DNA from: UBA2377 sp964525935 | GTDB taxonomy: Bacteria; Verrucomicrobiota; Verrucomicrobiia; Opitutales; Opitutaceae | Assembly (NCBI GenBank): GCA_964525935.1 | Contig: CAZGJZ010000011.1 | Coordinates: forward strand, 62,001-126,000 | Length of the DNA: 64,000 nt | Direction of reading: 5' to 3' | In this document: piece after piece, positions 54,101 through 62,574 of the stretch | Numbering within the stretch: the first letter of the stretch is position 1 | Layout of the letters: the number at the start of each line of letters is the position of its first letter | Notes under the pieces: model-generated | What the model was told of the DNA's origin: nothing | Databases searched by the model: none | The model's input: only the letters and a program-made list of their open reading frames with translations | Translations under genes and position numbers: made by a program

Positions 54101-56203
54101 CTATTTCACCTCGATTTTGACCCAATAGGACCAATCGAAGGCCGCGCTGCCGCCGGGGCGCGTGGAAAATCGCAACGTCTCGCCGGGCCGCGGAGTGTAG
54201 GCGACAACCACGTGCTGATCCCCGCGATCTTCGGAATTTTGCCCGGGATCCAACAGACGGCGGTAGATACGCCGCTCACTACCGTCGGGCAATTCGCCCC
54301 AGATACTGAAATCCACGCCATCCGTTCGGTCTCCATCCCGTTGATAGGCTTCCGGGATGATGCCGTAGATCCACTCAATGCGTGTGGCATCTCTGGGCGG
54401 CTCCAACCATATGTCGGCGCTGGCATGCGCCAGAATGACCGAATCACTCTCGCGTCCCTGACGAGCCGCCTCGCCGAACAGAAATCGCATTTGATAGGGA
54501 ATCGGCACAATTCCCTTCAGTTCATTCCGCCCAATCGCAGGCGTAACCGGCTTTGATTTTTGGCGCGCATCTTCGTCCACCGCCGCATGCACGATGATTT
54601 CAGGATAGCGCACTTTATCCCGCAGCCCGGCACGAACGGCCGCAGCACATGACCGCGCCACATAAACGTCCACATTGGCCCAGGAAAACGTTGGCTTGCT
54701 TTCAACCAAATCAAACCGCGCCGCGGCCAGGTTGATGAAATCGGCGTTCGTTCGCAGTTTTCCGTGCACGACCAGTGCCGATACATTCTCATCCGCCAAG
54801 TCCTGAAAGGCGCGTCGCAGGTATGGCTTGTCGAATTCCAACCCATTGCGCACCAGGAGCGCTTTGCGTTGGGCATAATAAGGCGTTGGCGCCGCCCAAT
54901 CTGAGCCCGCTTCAACGAGCACGGAATTAACCGGCGTAAGTTCGCGCAAGACGGTGGTGAAAGGCCGGTCGCCATCGAAAACTATGCTCTGTTCCTGATA
55001 ATAATCCCTGCGATACGCGTCCACTTGCGCCGCAAAAGGCGCGAGTAGTATCAGCACTGCGAGCCAGCGCGGCACCCGCGAATCCCACACACCCAGCAGC
55101 ACATAACCCAATGCCGCGAGCAGAAAGACCGCACAGGAATAATAATAGTAATCCTGATGGGCATAAGCGAAAGGGAACAAAAACTGCGCCGCAAAGAATA
55201 GCGCCCCGAGGATCAGCACCCGCCCGCGTATCGCAGGGAGCGCGAACCCCAAGAGTAATCCGCCGCCAATCACCCAGCGCGACATCATCGACTGCTCCCA
55301 GCATTTAAGCCAGAAGCCCCACACCTCGGTTGAGCAAATGGCCTTGAAATCAAGCAACCCCCAATTGCCCTGTGCGAGCGCCTTGGAGGCAAAAATCCAG
55401 GCCGACGGATGCGCCTCCTTGATCGGATCGGTATAGGCCACCCACCATCGCAACAGTCCCAATGCAATGGCTACAGTAGCCAGACCCCAAAGCGCCGTCG
55501 CCAAGGGGCGACGCCACCCCGACCACGAGCGCAGGTCGCACCACAACAGCCAGGCGCCGTAGGCTGCGCCTGGAATCATCCACACCGCAAACATCGCGCT
55601 CTTGACCAACACGGCCAAGGTGCCTGCGACGATCGCCAGCACCAGCCACGGCCAGCGCCTCGAGTCCATTGTCCGCACAAATGCCACCAGCCACCATACA
55701 CTGGCCAACCATGCCAGCGAATCCATCAGGAAGGCCCGGCTATAGAATATATATACGGGCGCGCTGACGATCAGCGCCAAGGGCAAAAGCCGTCGCGGCC
55801 GCGTCAAACCCAGACGCCCTAGCAACAACCATATTGCCGGCAGGGTAAGATAAAAACAGGAAGCCGAAAGGGTGCGCGCCGCCACATGATGCGACCACCC
55901 CGTCGCCCGGCTCAACCACACCACCGCCCATTCGTAAACCGGCACCTCCAAGAGATTGGAGACCCACGGTTTCCCCAAGATCGGCGTTTCATAGAGCAGT
56001 GAAAAATTGTCATCTTTGTCGATGTAGTAGGATATGATCGCGGTCTGCGTCTGCCGGAACTCATGTCCGACCAGATAGCCCATCGTCCAATGGTAGGTGA
56101 CGCCATAGACGCTGTAACCCAGCGCGAAGATAAAAAGCAGCCCAAGACACCAAGTCTCGCGCGATGCCAAAGTTTTAGGGGAGGTAAGGCGAGACTGGTT
56201 CAC
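54101..56203 (-). CDS. GT-C membrane glycosyltransferase (paralogue 3)
   Basis: 700 aa from GTG 56203, which overlaps the stop of the upstream GT-C gene (GTGA); a TTG ten codons earlier is less likely. Helix about 18-36, loop with GHEFRQTQTAIISYYIDK (Glu48), GKPWVSNLLEVPVYEWAVV, about 11 helices, soluble region (SALVVHGKLRTNADFINLA) and C-terminal beta-sandwich (WLEPPRDATRIEWIYGII, LRFSTRPGGSAAFDWSYWV). Tandem with and most similar to paralogue 4; the two likely arose by recent duplication and are translated in a coupled way. Confidence 0.88.
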   Translation of the reverse strand: MNQSRLTSPKTLASRETWCLGLLFIFALGYSVYGVTYHWTMGYLVGHEFRQTQTAIISYYIDKDDNFSLLYETPILGKPWVSNLLEVPVYEWAVVWLSRATGWSHHVAARTLSASCFYLTLPAIWLLLGRLGLTRPRRLLPLALIVSAPVYIFYSRAFLMDSLAWLASVWWLVAFVRTMDSRRWPWLVLAIVAGTLAVLVKSAMFAVWMIPGAAYGAWLLWCDLRSWSGWRRPLATALWGLATVAIALGLLRWWVAYTDPIKEAHPSAWIFASKALAQGNWGLLDFKAICSTEVWGFWLKCWEQSMMSRWVIGGGLLLGFALPAIRGRVLILGALFFAAQFLFPFAYAHQDYYYYSCAVFLLAALGYVLLGVWDSRVPRWLAVLILLAPFAAQVDAYRRDYYQEQSIVFDGDRPFTTVLRELTPVNSVLVEAGSDWAAPTPYYAQRKALLVRNGLEFDKPYLRRAFQDLADENVSALVVHGKLRTNADFINLAAARFDLVESKPTFSWANVDVYVARSCAAAVRAGLRDKVRYPEIIVHAAVDEDARQKSKPVTPAIGRNELKGIVPIPYQMRFLFGEAARQGRESDSVILAHASADIWLEPPRDATRIEWIYGIIPEAYQRDGDRTDGVDFSIWGELPDGSERRIYRRLLDPGQNSEDRGDQHVVVAYTPRPGETLRFSTRPGGSAAFDWSYWVKIEVK

Positions 56204-58323
56204 TGCACTTTGATGGTAGCCGTATATGTCCAATCAAAGGCCGAAGTTCCGTTCGGCCGCGTGGAGAATCGCAGGTTTTCTTCCGGCAGGGGCACATAAG
56301 GGACGATGGCCTGCTGCCCACCCCGGTCAGCCGGATTGGCGAAAGGGTCGAGCAAGCGGCGGTAGAGCAGCCGCGTGGGCCCGTCGGGCAACTCACCGTA
56401 AATGAGAAATTCGACTCCGTCCGTGTGCTCGTTAGGGTTCGCAAAGGCGCTATCAAACATTCCGTAAGCCCATGTGATCTGCTTCGTGTTGGCCGGCGGC
56501 TTGATCCACAGATCGGACTCAGGGTGCGCCGACAACACAGCCTTGTTGTTGAATTCAAACCAGCCCAGACCAAATTGAAACGCCACCTGATAAGGCGCCG
56601 GCTCAATATTTTGGAATTCATTTTTGCCCTGCTCCGGCGAGATTGCGACCCGCTCATTATCTTTCATTTCCGTCAGAACATTCGCCGGCAATTTCAATTC
56701 CGGATATCGGCTCCGGTCCCGCAGGCGAAGCTGGATCAACTTGGCATAGGGCCTGGAAATATAAATGTCGGCCGTGGTGTATGAAAAAGTGGGCCCCGAA
56801 GCATCCATGTTAAGCCGCGCTGTCGCAAACTCGACAAAACCCCGGTTGGAACGGACCTTGTCCACTACCACCAGCGCCGACACCTCTTCATCCGCCAGTT
56901 CGCTGAAAGCGCGCTCCAGGTAGGGCCGGTCATATTCGAGGCCATTGCGAATCATGAGCGCTTTGCGCTGGGCATAAAGCGGCGTCATTGCCGCCCAGTC
57001 CGCCCCAGCCACGACAATCACCGAATGCTTCGGCGTGGAATTCCGCAGCACATCGGTGAACGGATACCCTCCTGTATGCCAGATCGCCTGTCCCACGCGG
57101 TAATCCTGCCAATAAGCCCGAACCTGCGCGGCGAACGGCACCGCCACCGCCAGCAGCACGACCCAGCGCGGCAACCGCGAATCCATCAAGCCCAGCAGCG
57201 TAAAGCCCACCGCTACGCACAAAAATGCCGCACACGCGTAATAATAATAATCCTGATAAGCATACGCGAAGGGGAACAGCAGTTGGGCGATGAAGAACGC
57301 GCCTCCCGCTCCCAGCACGTGCCAGCGCACGGTGGGCAGGCACAGCCCCGCGATCAACCAAACCCCAATCACCCAGCGCGACATGATGGCTTGCTCCCAA
57401 CACTGCATCAGCAATCGCCAGACTCCACCTCCAATAATCGCCTTGAGATCAAACAAGCCCCAGTTGCCCAGCGCGAGGTTCTTCGAGGTAAATATCCACG
57501 CGGAAGCATGCGCCGCCTTGATTGGATCGGTGTAGGCGATCCACGCCCGCAAGAAACCAAACGCCACCACCACCGTCGCCAGCCCCCATAAAATCGTCGC
57601 CAGCGGACGCCGCCAGCCTTCCCGCGCGCGGAGGTCACACCACAACAGCCAGGCGCCATAGCCGGCCCCCGGCACAAGCCACGCGGCCCAGACCGCACTC
57701 TTGATCAAGGTCGCAACCGTGCCCGCGACTATCGCCAGCGCCAGCCATGGCCAGCGCCGTGTGTCCATCGTCCGCACGAACGCCGCCAGCCACCACGCGC
57801 TGCACATCAGCGCCATCGAATCCATCAAAAATGCCCGCGAATAATAGATATACACCGGCGCACTCAGGATCAACGCCAGTGGGAGCAGCCGGCGCACCCG
57901 CGGCACACCCAGCCGCCCAAGCAGGAGCCAGACCGCCGGTAGCGTCAGATAAAAACACGTCGCCGTGATGGTGCGTGCCGCCACCACGTGCGGCCAGCCC
58001 GTCGCCCGGCTTAAACCAACTACCGCCCACTCGTAAAATGGCACCTCCAGCAAGACCGCCGCCCACGGCTTGCCGACGATCGGGGTTTCGTAGCGCAGTG
58101 AAAAATTGTTATCCTTGTCGATATAGTAGGAAGTGATCGCCGTCTGCGCCTGGCGAAATTCATGGCCCGACATGAAGCCCATCGTCCAATGATAGCTGAT
58201 ATTCCATCCGCTGTAGATTACGGCGGCGGTAAAAAGCAAAACCAAGAATACGCTTTCGCGGCGGGAAACGACCTGGACTGGCATGCCTTTCCAAAAATAG
58301 CCGGTAAACAGGGGGAGCAACAT
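56200..58323 (-). CDS. GT-C membrane glycosyltransferase (paralogue 4)
   Basis: 707 aa from ATG 58323, with AGGA 8 bases upstream (on the minus strand) as ribosome-binding site; ATG 58284 is an alternative. Helix about 24-40, loop with GHEFRQAQTAITSYYIDK (Glu55), GKPWAAVLLEVPFYEWAVV, about 11 helices, soluble region (SALVVVDKVRSNRGFVEFA), C-terminal beta-sandwich (WIKPPANTKQITWAYGMF, LRFSTRPNGTSAFDWTYTA). First gene of a two-gene minus-strand unit with paralogue 3; head-to-head (91 bases) with the GT4 gene at 58415. Confidence 0.88.
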   Translation of the reverse strand: MLLPLFTGYFWKGMPVQVVSRRESVFLVLLFTAAVIYSGWNISYHWTMGFMSGHEFRQAQTAITSYYIDKDNNFSLRYETPIVGKPWAAVLLEVPFYEWAVVGLSRATGWPHVVAARTITATCFYLTLPAVWLLLGRLGVPRVRRLLPLALILSAPVYIYYSRAFLMDSMALMCSAWWLAAFVRTMDTRRWPWLALAIVAGTVATLIKSAVWAAWLVPGAGYGAWLLWCDLRAREGWRRPLATILWGLATVVVAFGFLRAWIAYTDPIKAAHASAWIFTSKNLALGNWGLFDLKAIIGGGVWRLLMQCWEQAIMSRWVIGVWLIAGLCLPTVRWHVLGAGGAFFIAQLLFPFAYAYQDYYYYACAAFLCVAVGFTLLGLMDSRLPRWVVLLAVAVPFAAQVRAYWQDYRVGQAIWHTGGYPFTDVLRNSTPKHSVIVVAGADWAAMTPLYAQRKALMIRNGLEYDRPYLERAFSELADEEVSALVVVDKVRSNRGFVEFATARLNMDASGPTFSYTTADIYISRPYAKLIQLRLRDRSRYPELKLPANVLTEMKDNERVAISPEQGKNEFQNIEPAPYQVAFQFGLGWFEFNNKAVLSAHPESDLWIKPPANTKQITWAYGMFDSAFANPNEHTDGVEFLIYGELPDGPTRLLYRRLLDPFANPADRGGQQAIVPYVPLPEENLRFSTRPNGTSAFDWTYTATIKVQ

Positions 58324-58414
58324 CTATTCATCCTGCGACAGCTGCCGCGGCCAAACCCGCTACCGCTACCTTAACATTGACTGCCCTTGTGCGTTGGCGT
58401 GCCTTGACGTCCCA

Positions 58415-60667
58415 ATGATCATCGAGACCCCTCAGTGGAAGCTCGCCGTCGAGGTGCATCCGGAAGGCTGGCGCTTTCCCGCCGGTGGCACCTGGCTGGC
58501 CGGCTGGCTGTGGTCGTCGCAAAACCGCGTAACCTCGGATCTTCGCGCCTGGGTCGATGGCCGCTGTTTTCTGGCCAATTGGGGCCTGCCCAAACCCGGA
58601 CTCGACGAAGTTTACCTTAAACACCCCGGCCCACCTTATCTCGGCTTCACGCTGCTGCTCGAGCCTCACGCCGGCGCAGCGTTGCTCCGCATCGAAGTGC
58701 GCGACCAAACCAATCATTGGACGGAAATTTTTCGCACGCCAATCACCGTAGCTCCCGCGGCACAGGGTTACCCGCCCGCCCCCAGTTTCGCTCAATTACT
58801 GCCGACCCTCGTCAATCCGCTGCTTCGCCTCCAACTGCAACGGCCGACCGTCGCACTCGCCGCGCTGGCCGATGAGATTTTTTCCGGCGCCGTCTCCGAA
58901 CCTTGTGACTCCCTGCCCAACCCGCCGTTCTTCGGCGCACTCGAGGCGCCCCGCGAAATTGGCTGGGTGCGCTACGGGCGGCTTTCCATCACAGGCTGGC
59001 TTGCGCATCGCGAACACCGTGTCATCCGCGTGACCGCGATGGTTGATCCCCTGCTTGAGAGCGCCCTGCTCTACGGTCTGCCCCGCACCGACCTCCAAGC
59101 CGAAACCGCTTTCACGGATCTCGTCGGCCTGAAAAACTCCGCTTTCGTCGGCCACGTGGATCTGCCTGCCGACACCGCCGTCCCTGTCCTGCTTAAAATT
59201 TTTGCCGAGCTTGATAACGGTGAAAAACATTTCGTCTTCGCCCGCCGCTTCACTCCGCGGATCCTGGCCGGCGCCGAACCTCCGCTGCCCATCGTTTCCC
59301 TGCGCACCTTTGCCTGTGCCGCACGCGAGCTCCAAGCCTCCGCGCGACGGCACGGCCGGGTGCTTGGGGGCTGGCGGGCACGCTGGCCCGCCCTCAAGGC
59401 CGCGTGGCGCGCCTTTGCCGCGGAGGCGCCGCGGCGCAACGACCGCGCCCGGCTTGCGTCCGAGCCGTCCGCCAGCGCTGCATTCCCTGATCCGCTGCGC
59501 GTGCTTGTGGTTACCCACAATCTCAATTTCGAGGGCGCTCCGTGGTTTATCTTCGAACTGGCTCGCCATTTTGCCCTCCAGCCGGGGGTCAGTGTCCGCG
59601 TCGTTTCACCGCAAGAAGGTCCGATGCGGCGCGTGTTCACCGCCGCCGGCATGTCCGTCGAAGTCATCGATGTGACACCCGCCATCGCCGCCAAATCCGC
59701 CGACGAGTTTCACGATCGTCTCGCCACCGCCACAGCCGTGCTGCCTTGGGACGAAACCGATCTCGTGATCGCCAACACGATGGTCTCTTTCTGGGCCATC
59801 CATGCCGCACGCGCCGCCGGCAAGCCTTCGTTGCTTTACGTGCACGAAAGCGCCGCCATCAATCGCTTCTTCAAACTCGACTACGCCCCCTCGCTCTTCC
59901 CGGTAATCGAAGCCGCCTTCCGGTTGGCCGGCCGCGTCGTATTCACCGCCGACTCCTCCCGTCGTGTCTTCGCCCCGCTCGGCGACCAGGGTAACTTTGT
60001 GCTGTTACCCAGCTGGGTCGACGCCGGCCGCGTCGATACGTTTGTCGCTGCCAATCCCCCCGCTGATCTCCGGCGCAAGCATGGCCTCGATCCTGACGCC
60101 ACGCTCGTCATCAACATCGGCTCCGTCTGCGAACGCAAAGGCCAGCACGTCTTCATCCAAGCCGTCGCACTCCTCAAGGCCGGCCTCGCCGAGGCCTGGC
60201 CGGGCCGCAAGATTCAGTTCCTCATGGTCGGCGCGCGTCCCGGGCTGTTCCTCGACACGTTGCAGGAAGAGATCACCCGACTTGGCGTCAACGACCTCGC
60301 CAGATTTCTGCCCGAGACCGGAGAAGTCTTCGATTTCTATCAACTCGCTGACATCTTCGCGTGCACGAGCTTTGAGGAATCATTCCCGCGCGTGCTGCTC
60401 GAGTCGGCCGCATTTCGTCGCCTCATCGTCTCAACCAACGTCAATGGCATCGCCGAGATGATTGCTGCGGACGAAGCTTGGCTCGTGCCGCCAGGCGACC
60501 GCTACCGGCTTGCCGAGGCACTCAAATGCGCCCTCGCCGCCCACTTTGCCGGCGACCGCACCCGGCCGGAAAAAGCCCGCGCATCCGTGCTGAGTAACTA
60601 CCATGAGGCCCGCTCCCTGCCGCGCCACTACCGGCTCGCCCGCTCCGTGGCCGCCAGCCGCGCCTGA
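58415..60667 (+). CDS. GT4 glycosyltransferase with two GW domains
   Basis: 750 aa from ATG 58415 (a TTG 21 bases earlier is less likely). GW domain 1 (about 5-115: TWLAGWLWSSQ, GLPKPGLDEVY, LGFTLLL), GW domain 2 (about 169-290: PPFFGALEAP, LSITGWLAHRE, GLPRTDLQAET, SAFVGHVDLPA). GT4 (about 362-745: THNLNFEGAPWFIFELAR, SVCERKGQHVFIQAV, FEESFPRVLLESAAFR). Shares with 47534 and 62575 the AHRE/HKE segment after the second GW and the FFGALE/FHGALE segment. Followed 2 bases later by the 60670 gene. Confidence 0.87.
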   Translation: MIIETPQWKLAVEVHPEGWRFPAGGTWLAGWLWSSQNRVTSDLRAWVDGRCFLANWGLPKPGLDEVYLKHPGPPYLGFTLLLEPHAGAALLRIEVRDQTNHWTEIFRTPITVAPAAQGYPPAPSFAQLLPTLVNPLLRLQLQRPTVALAALADEIFSGAVSEPCDSLPNPPFFGALEAPREIGWVRYGRLSITGWLAHREHRVIRVTAMVDPLLESALLYGLPRTDLQAETAFTDLVGLKNSAFVGHVDLPADTAVPVLLKIFAELDNGEKHFVFARRFTPRILAGAEPPLPIVSLRTFACAARELQASARRHGRVLGGWRARWPALKAAWRAFAAEAPRRNDRARLASEPSASAAFPDPLRVLVVTHNLNFEGAPWFIFELARHFALQPGVSVRVVSPQEGPMRRVFTAAGMSVEVIDVTPAIAAKSADEFHDRLATATAVLPWDETDLVIANTMVSFWAIHAARAAGKPSLLYVHESAAINRFFKLDYAPSLFPVIEAAFRLAGRVVFTADSSRRVFAPLGDQGNFVLLPSWVDAGRVDTFVAANPPADLRRKHGLDPDATLVINIGSVCERKGQHVFIQAVALLKAGLAEAWPGRKIQFLMVGARPGLFLDTLQEEITRLGVNDLARFLPETGEVFDFYQLADIFACTSFEESFPRVLLESAAFRRLIVSTNVNGIAEMIAADEAWLVPPGDRYRLAEALKCALAAHFAGDRTRPEKARASVLSNYHEARSLPRHYRLARSVAASRA

Positions 60668-60669
60668 CT

Positions 60670-62526
60670 ATGCGCGAACACGCCGCCTGCTTCCATAATC
60701 TTGAGTGGCCGTCTGCAGGCGACCAGCTCGCCGGCCCGGTCGTCTGGTTGCGTGGGTGGATCGTCGGCAAGCCCGGCTACGACTTCGTGGATATCCGCGT
60801 CCTGCACGCCAGCGGCACACACCGCGGTGTGCTCGGCTTGCCCCGCACCGATCTCGCCGCCCATTTCAAGTCTTCGCGTCCATGGCTGCCTGCCGAATTC
60901 ATTCTCGGCGTGCCGGTCGACAATGGCCCGGTCACACTCATGTTGGAGGCGCTGGACGCCCGCGGCACGTGGCATGAACTGACGGCCATCGATCTGCTCA
61001 TCATGCCCGGTGGCACGCCTGCTCCGCGCATTGAAGGCCGGCTTGAAATCTCGACCGACGGCACTTGGACCGTTCGCGACGCGCATCATCCTTTCCACGG
61101 TCATCTCGACCAACCCGGTCCGGCGCCACAACCCCAACAAGGCCGGGCGCCGGTCTTCGGTTGGTTGCTCGATCAAACCCGTCCCCTCGCCGCCGTCCTC
61201 GCCACCACCGATACGCTCGTCTTCAATCACCTTGAGCACAGTCTGACCGATCCGACGCTTGCCGCCAAAGTGCCGCAACTTCCCGCCGCGCGCCTTGCGC
61301 GCCTGCGCGGCGCAGTGGACCTGCCGGCAAATCTGGCGCCACCCGCCTGCCTGCGCGTGTATGCGATCTCTCCCGACGGAACCCCGGCACTGTGCTTTGC
61401 CCAGCGACTCGCCCCCGTAATCCCGCCGCCTCCCGTCCCGATCCCGCCGCTGGACTATCCTCCGGTATCACCGCGCAAATTAACGGCGCTCCCTTCCGGT
61501 CGTCCCCGACGCGTGCTCCTTGTCCTGCGCAGCCTCTGGCCCAATGATGCCACCTTGCGGGCCCTCGACATCGCCCGACACCTCACCGCTTCGAGCCAAT
61601 GGGCTGCGCGCGTGGTGAGCACCGAGGATGGCCCGCTGCGGCGCGACTTCGAGCAGGCCGGCGTTGAATCGCTCGTCGTCAACCCCGAGGCGCTTTTTGC
61701 TGCACCCGACGAGGCCGCCATGCAACACGCGCTTGATGGCTTGCGACGCCAAATCTGGTGGTCGCATCTCGATGTCGTGGTGGTTTTCGATCCGATCTGC
61801 GGCTGGGCGATCCGGCTCGCCCGAAGCCGAGGTATCCCCGTGTTGTTCGATTGCCAAACCGATGCGCCGATGACCGTGGATCCCACCGCCATTCCCGCGG
61901 TGCAGTCGCTCCTCCGCAGCAGCTGGCGCGAGGCCTCGATCGTCTGCTTTGCCTCCGCGGCTGCCGCGCTTGCGCAGACCGCCCAACTCGCCGACCGGAA
62001 GGCCACGATTATTCCGCAGTGGCACACTCCCGACCTCACCATTTCCGCCGACCGCCGCGTAGGTATCGTCCCCCTGCGCGTGATTGACTGGGTCGCGCGT
62101 TATCACCCGGAAGTCGCCGCCCGTTGGACCTTCCGTCAAGGACCCTCCGGCCTGAACCAGGCCGAGCAACTCGCCCGACAAGACGATGCGTTCAACGCCC
62201 CGGTATTGCACCGCACCGCCGATTGGAGCGTAGCGGACGCAAGCCTTGTCCTCGGCCCGCTTTTCGCCCGCGGACCGCTTCGTCCTACCCTCGATGCCGC
62301 CGTGCTCGGCCTGCCGGTGGCCGCTCCGCGCTCCCCGACGACCGAAGAATGGTTCGCTGGCACAAACCTGCCGCTTGTCGCCGACAACGATCCGCTCGCC
62401 CTCGTGCAAACCTTGCTGAACCCCATCGCTTCGCCAGCGCCGGCACTCCGCGCGCGACATGATCCGCAGACGCTGCTTCCTCGCTGGGCCGCCCTGCTTG
62501 CCACCGCTGCCGCCACGCATGGTTGA
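60670..62526 (+). CDS. GW-domain protein with a degenerate GT-B module
   Basis: 618 aa. GW domain 1 (about 10-115: VWLRGWIVGKPG, GLPRTDLAAHFKSSR), GW domain 2 (about 138-260: HPFHGHLDQP, APVFGWLLDQT, LRGAVDLPA). The GT-B-like remainder (about 277-615) keeps the overall layout (VLLVLRSLWPNDATLRALDI, STEDGPLRRDFEQAG) but lacks NLNxEGAP, the CERKG segment and the EESFPRVxLE donor-site signature; GPLRPTLDAAVLGLPVAA stands in their place. Also shorter than its relatives. It may be catalytically dead, perhaps a binding or regulatory subunit, or a diverged enzyme. It starts 2 bases after the 58415 gene, so it is cotranscribed. Confidence 0.78.
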   Translation: MREHAACFHNLEWPSAGDQLAGPVVWLRGWIVGKPGYDFVDIRVLHASGTHRGVLGLPRTDLAAHFKSSRPWLPAEFILGVPVDNGPVTLMLEALDARGTWHELTAIDLLIMPGGTPAPRIEGRLEISTDGTWTVRDAHHPFHGHLDQPGPAPQPQQGRAPVFGWLLDQTRPLAAVLATTDTLVFNHLEHSLTDPTLAAKVPQLPAARLARLRGAVDLPANLAPPACLRVYAISPDGTPALCFAQRLAPVIPPPPVPIPPLDYPPVSPRKLTALPSGRPRRVLLVLRSLWPNDATLRALDIARHLTASSQWAARVVSTEDGPLRRDFEQAGVESLVVNPEALFAAPDEAAMQHALDGLRRQIWWSHLDVVVVFDPICGWAIRLARSRGIPVLFDCQTDAPMTVDPTAIPAVQSLLRSSWREASIVCFASAAAALAQTAQLADRKATIIPQWHTPDLTISADRRVGIVPLRVIDWVARYHPEVAARWTFRQGPSGLNQAEQLARQDDAFNAPVLHRTADWSVADASLVLGPLFARGPLRPTLDAAVLGLPVAAPRSPTTEEWFAGTNLPLVADNDPLALVQTLLNPIASPAPALRARHDPQTLLPRWAALLATAAATHG

Positions 62527-62574
62527 GGGCTTGCCCCCCGCAACGCGCTCGGCTTTGGTTCGACGTTTATCCGC

